Part shown: positions 10,573 through 10,665 of the stretch, in pieces
Layout: each line of letters starts with the position of its first letter
How positions within the stretch are numbered: the stretch's first letter is position 1
Assembly (NCBI GenBank): GCA_023430425.1
Contig: JAEZAR010000431.1
Location: 1-10,665 of the forward strand
Direction of reading: 5' to 3'
Source: Actinomycetes bacterium
GTDB taxonomy: Bacteria; Actinomycetota; Actinomycetes; Actinomycetales; Cellulomonadaceae
Length of the DNA stretch: 10,665 bases
Notes under the pieces: model-generated
What the model saw: the letters and a program-made list of their open reading frames with translations, nothing else
Told to the model about the DNA's origin: nothing
Databases searched by the model: none
Program-made: the position numbers and the translations under genes

Positions 10573-10602
10573 GGCGGCGGCGGCCCTCAGGCCGTCGCCG
10601 CC
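10573..10602. terminator. GC-rich hairpin after glgP, candidate bidirectional terminator
   Basis: GGCGGCGGCGGCC (10573-10585) and GGCCGTCGCCGCC (10590-10602) pair over 13 bp with one G-T wobble, closed by a CTCA loop (10586-10589). It begins 13 nt after the glgP stop. There is no T-run on either side, as is common in high-GC actinobacteria. The right arm covers the last codons of the convergent gene, whose stop codon lies in the loop. Confidence 0.65.
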
Positions 10603-10665
10603 GCCGCGCTGCGCCCCGCGACCCGGCCCGAGAACAGGCAGCCGCCGAGGAACGTGCCCTCCAGG
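10587..10665 (-). CDS. C-terminal end of a probable FAD-dependent dehydrogenase (partial)
   Basis: The leftward strand carries a short open frame running from the window edge to a TGA at 10589-10587, giving 25 complete residues: LEGTFLGGCLFSGRVAGR followed by an Ala-rich tail. The LGGCLFSGRVAGR pattern resembles the C-terminal FAD-binding segment of succinate dehydrogenase/fumarate reductase-type and 3-ketosteroid dehydrogenase-like flavoproteins, where a glycine-rich turn and a (I/V)(A)GR ending are common. The assignment rests on these few residues and on memory of the family, so the substrate cannot be named. The gene converges on glgP with 27 bp between the two stops and is not evidently part of glucan metabolism. 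Confidence 0.6.
   Translation of the reverse strand, partial: LEGTFLGGCLFSGRVAGRSAAAATA

Overview
The window comes from a very GC-rich genome whose coding frames leave long open shadow frames on both strands. Gene content and protein sequences point to an actinobacterium. The close match to mycobacterial-type GlgE and GlgP, with a full maltose-1-phosphate glucan set in one place, would suit Micrococcales such as a Cellulomonas relative. The genus is an inference.

Layout. Four genes read leftward from about 7706 to 63, in transcription order glgE, treS, mak (pep2) and glgB. One gene, glgP, reads rightward from 7965 to 10559. A 258-bp divergent region (7707-7964) separates glgE from glgP. It holds a LacI/CcpA-type palindrome, a weaker related sequence 74 bp away, and two TANNNT -10 boxes placed 7 and 8 nt from the GTG starts of glgE and glgP. 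At the right edge the last 25 codons of a leftward gene, probably an FAD-dependent dehydrogenase, converge on glgP across a strong GC hairpin. Bases 1-62, beyond the glgB stop, hold no gene that I can identify.

Function. The leftward operon encodes the complete GlgE route from trehalose to alpha-glucan. TreS interconverts trehalose and maltose. Mak phosphorylates maltose with ATP. GlgE transfers maltosyl units from alpha-maltose-1-phosphate to the glucan chain. GlgB adds alpha-1,6 branches. The divergent glgP encodes a phosphorylase that returns glucan to glucose-1-phosphate. Synthesis and breakdown therefore face each other across one control region. All catalytic residues that I could place are present, so all five complete genes look functional.

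Points worth a second look are mostly in the gaps: the operator and apparently leaderless starts between glgE and glgP, a GTGA stop/start overlap joining glgE to treS, a 14-bp tandem repeat next to the mak ribosome binding site, a hairpin covering the glgB Shine-Dalgarno, and a stop codon inside the loop of the glgP-side terminator. I found no undescribed multi-gene system. The enzymes belong to a known pathway.
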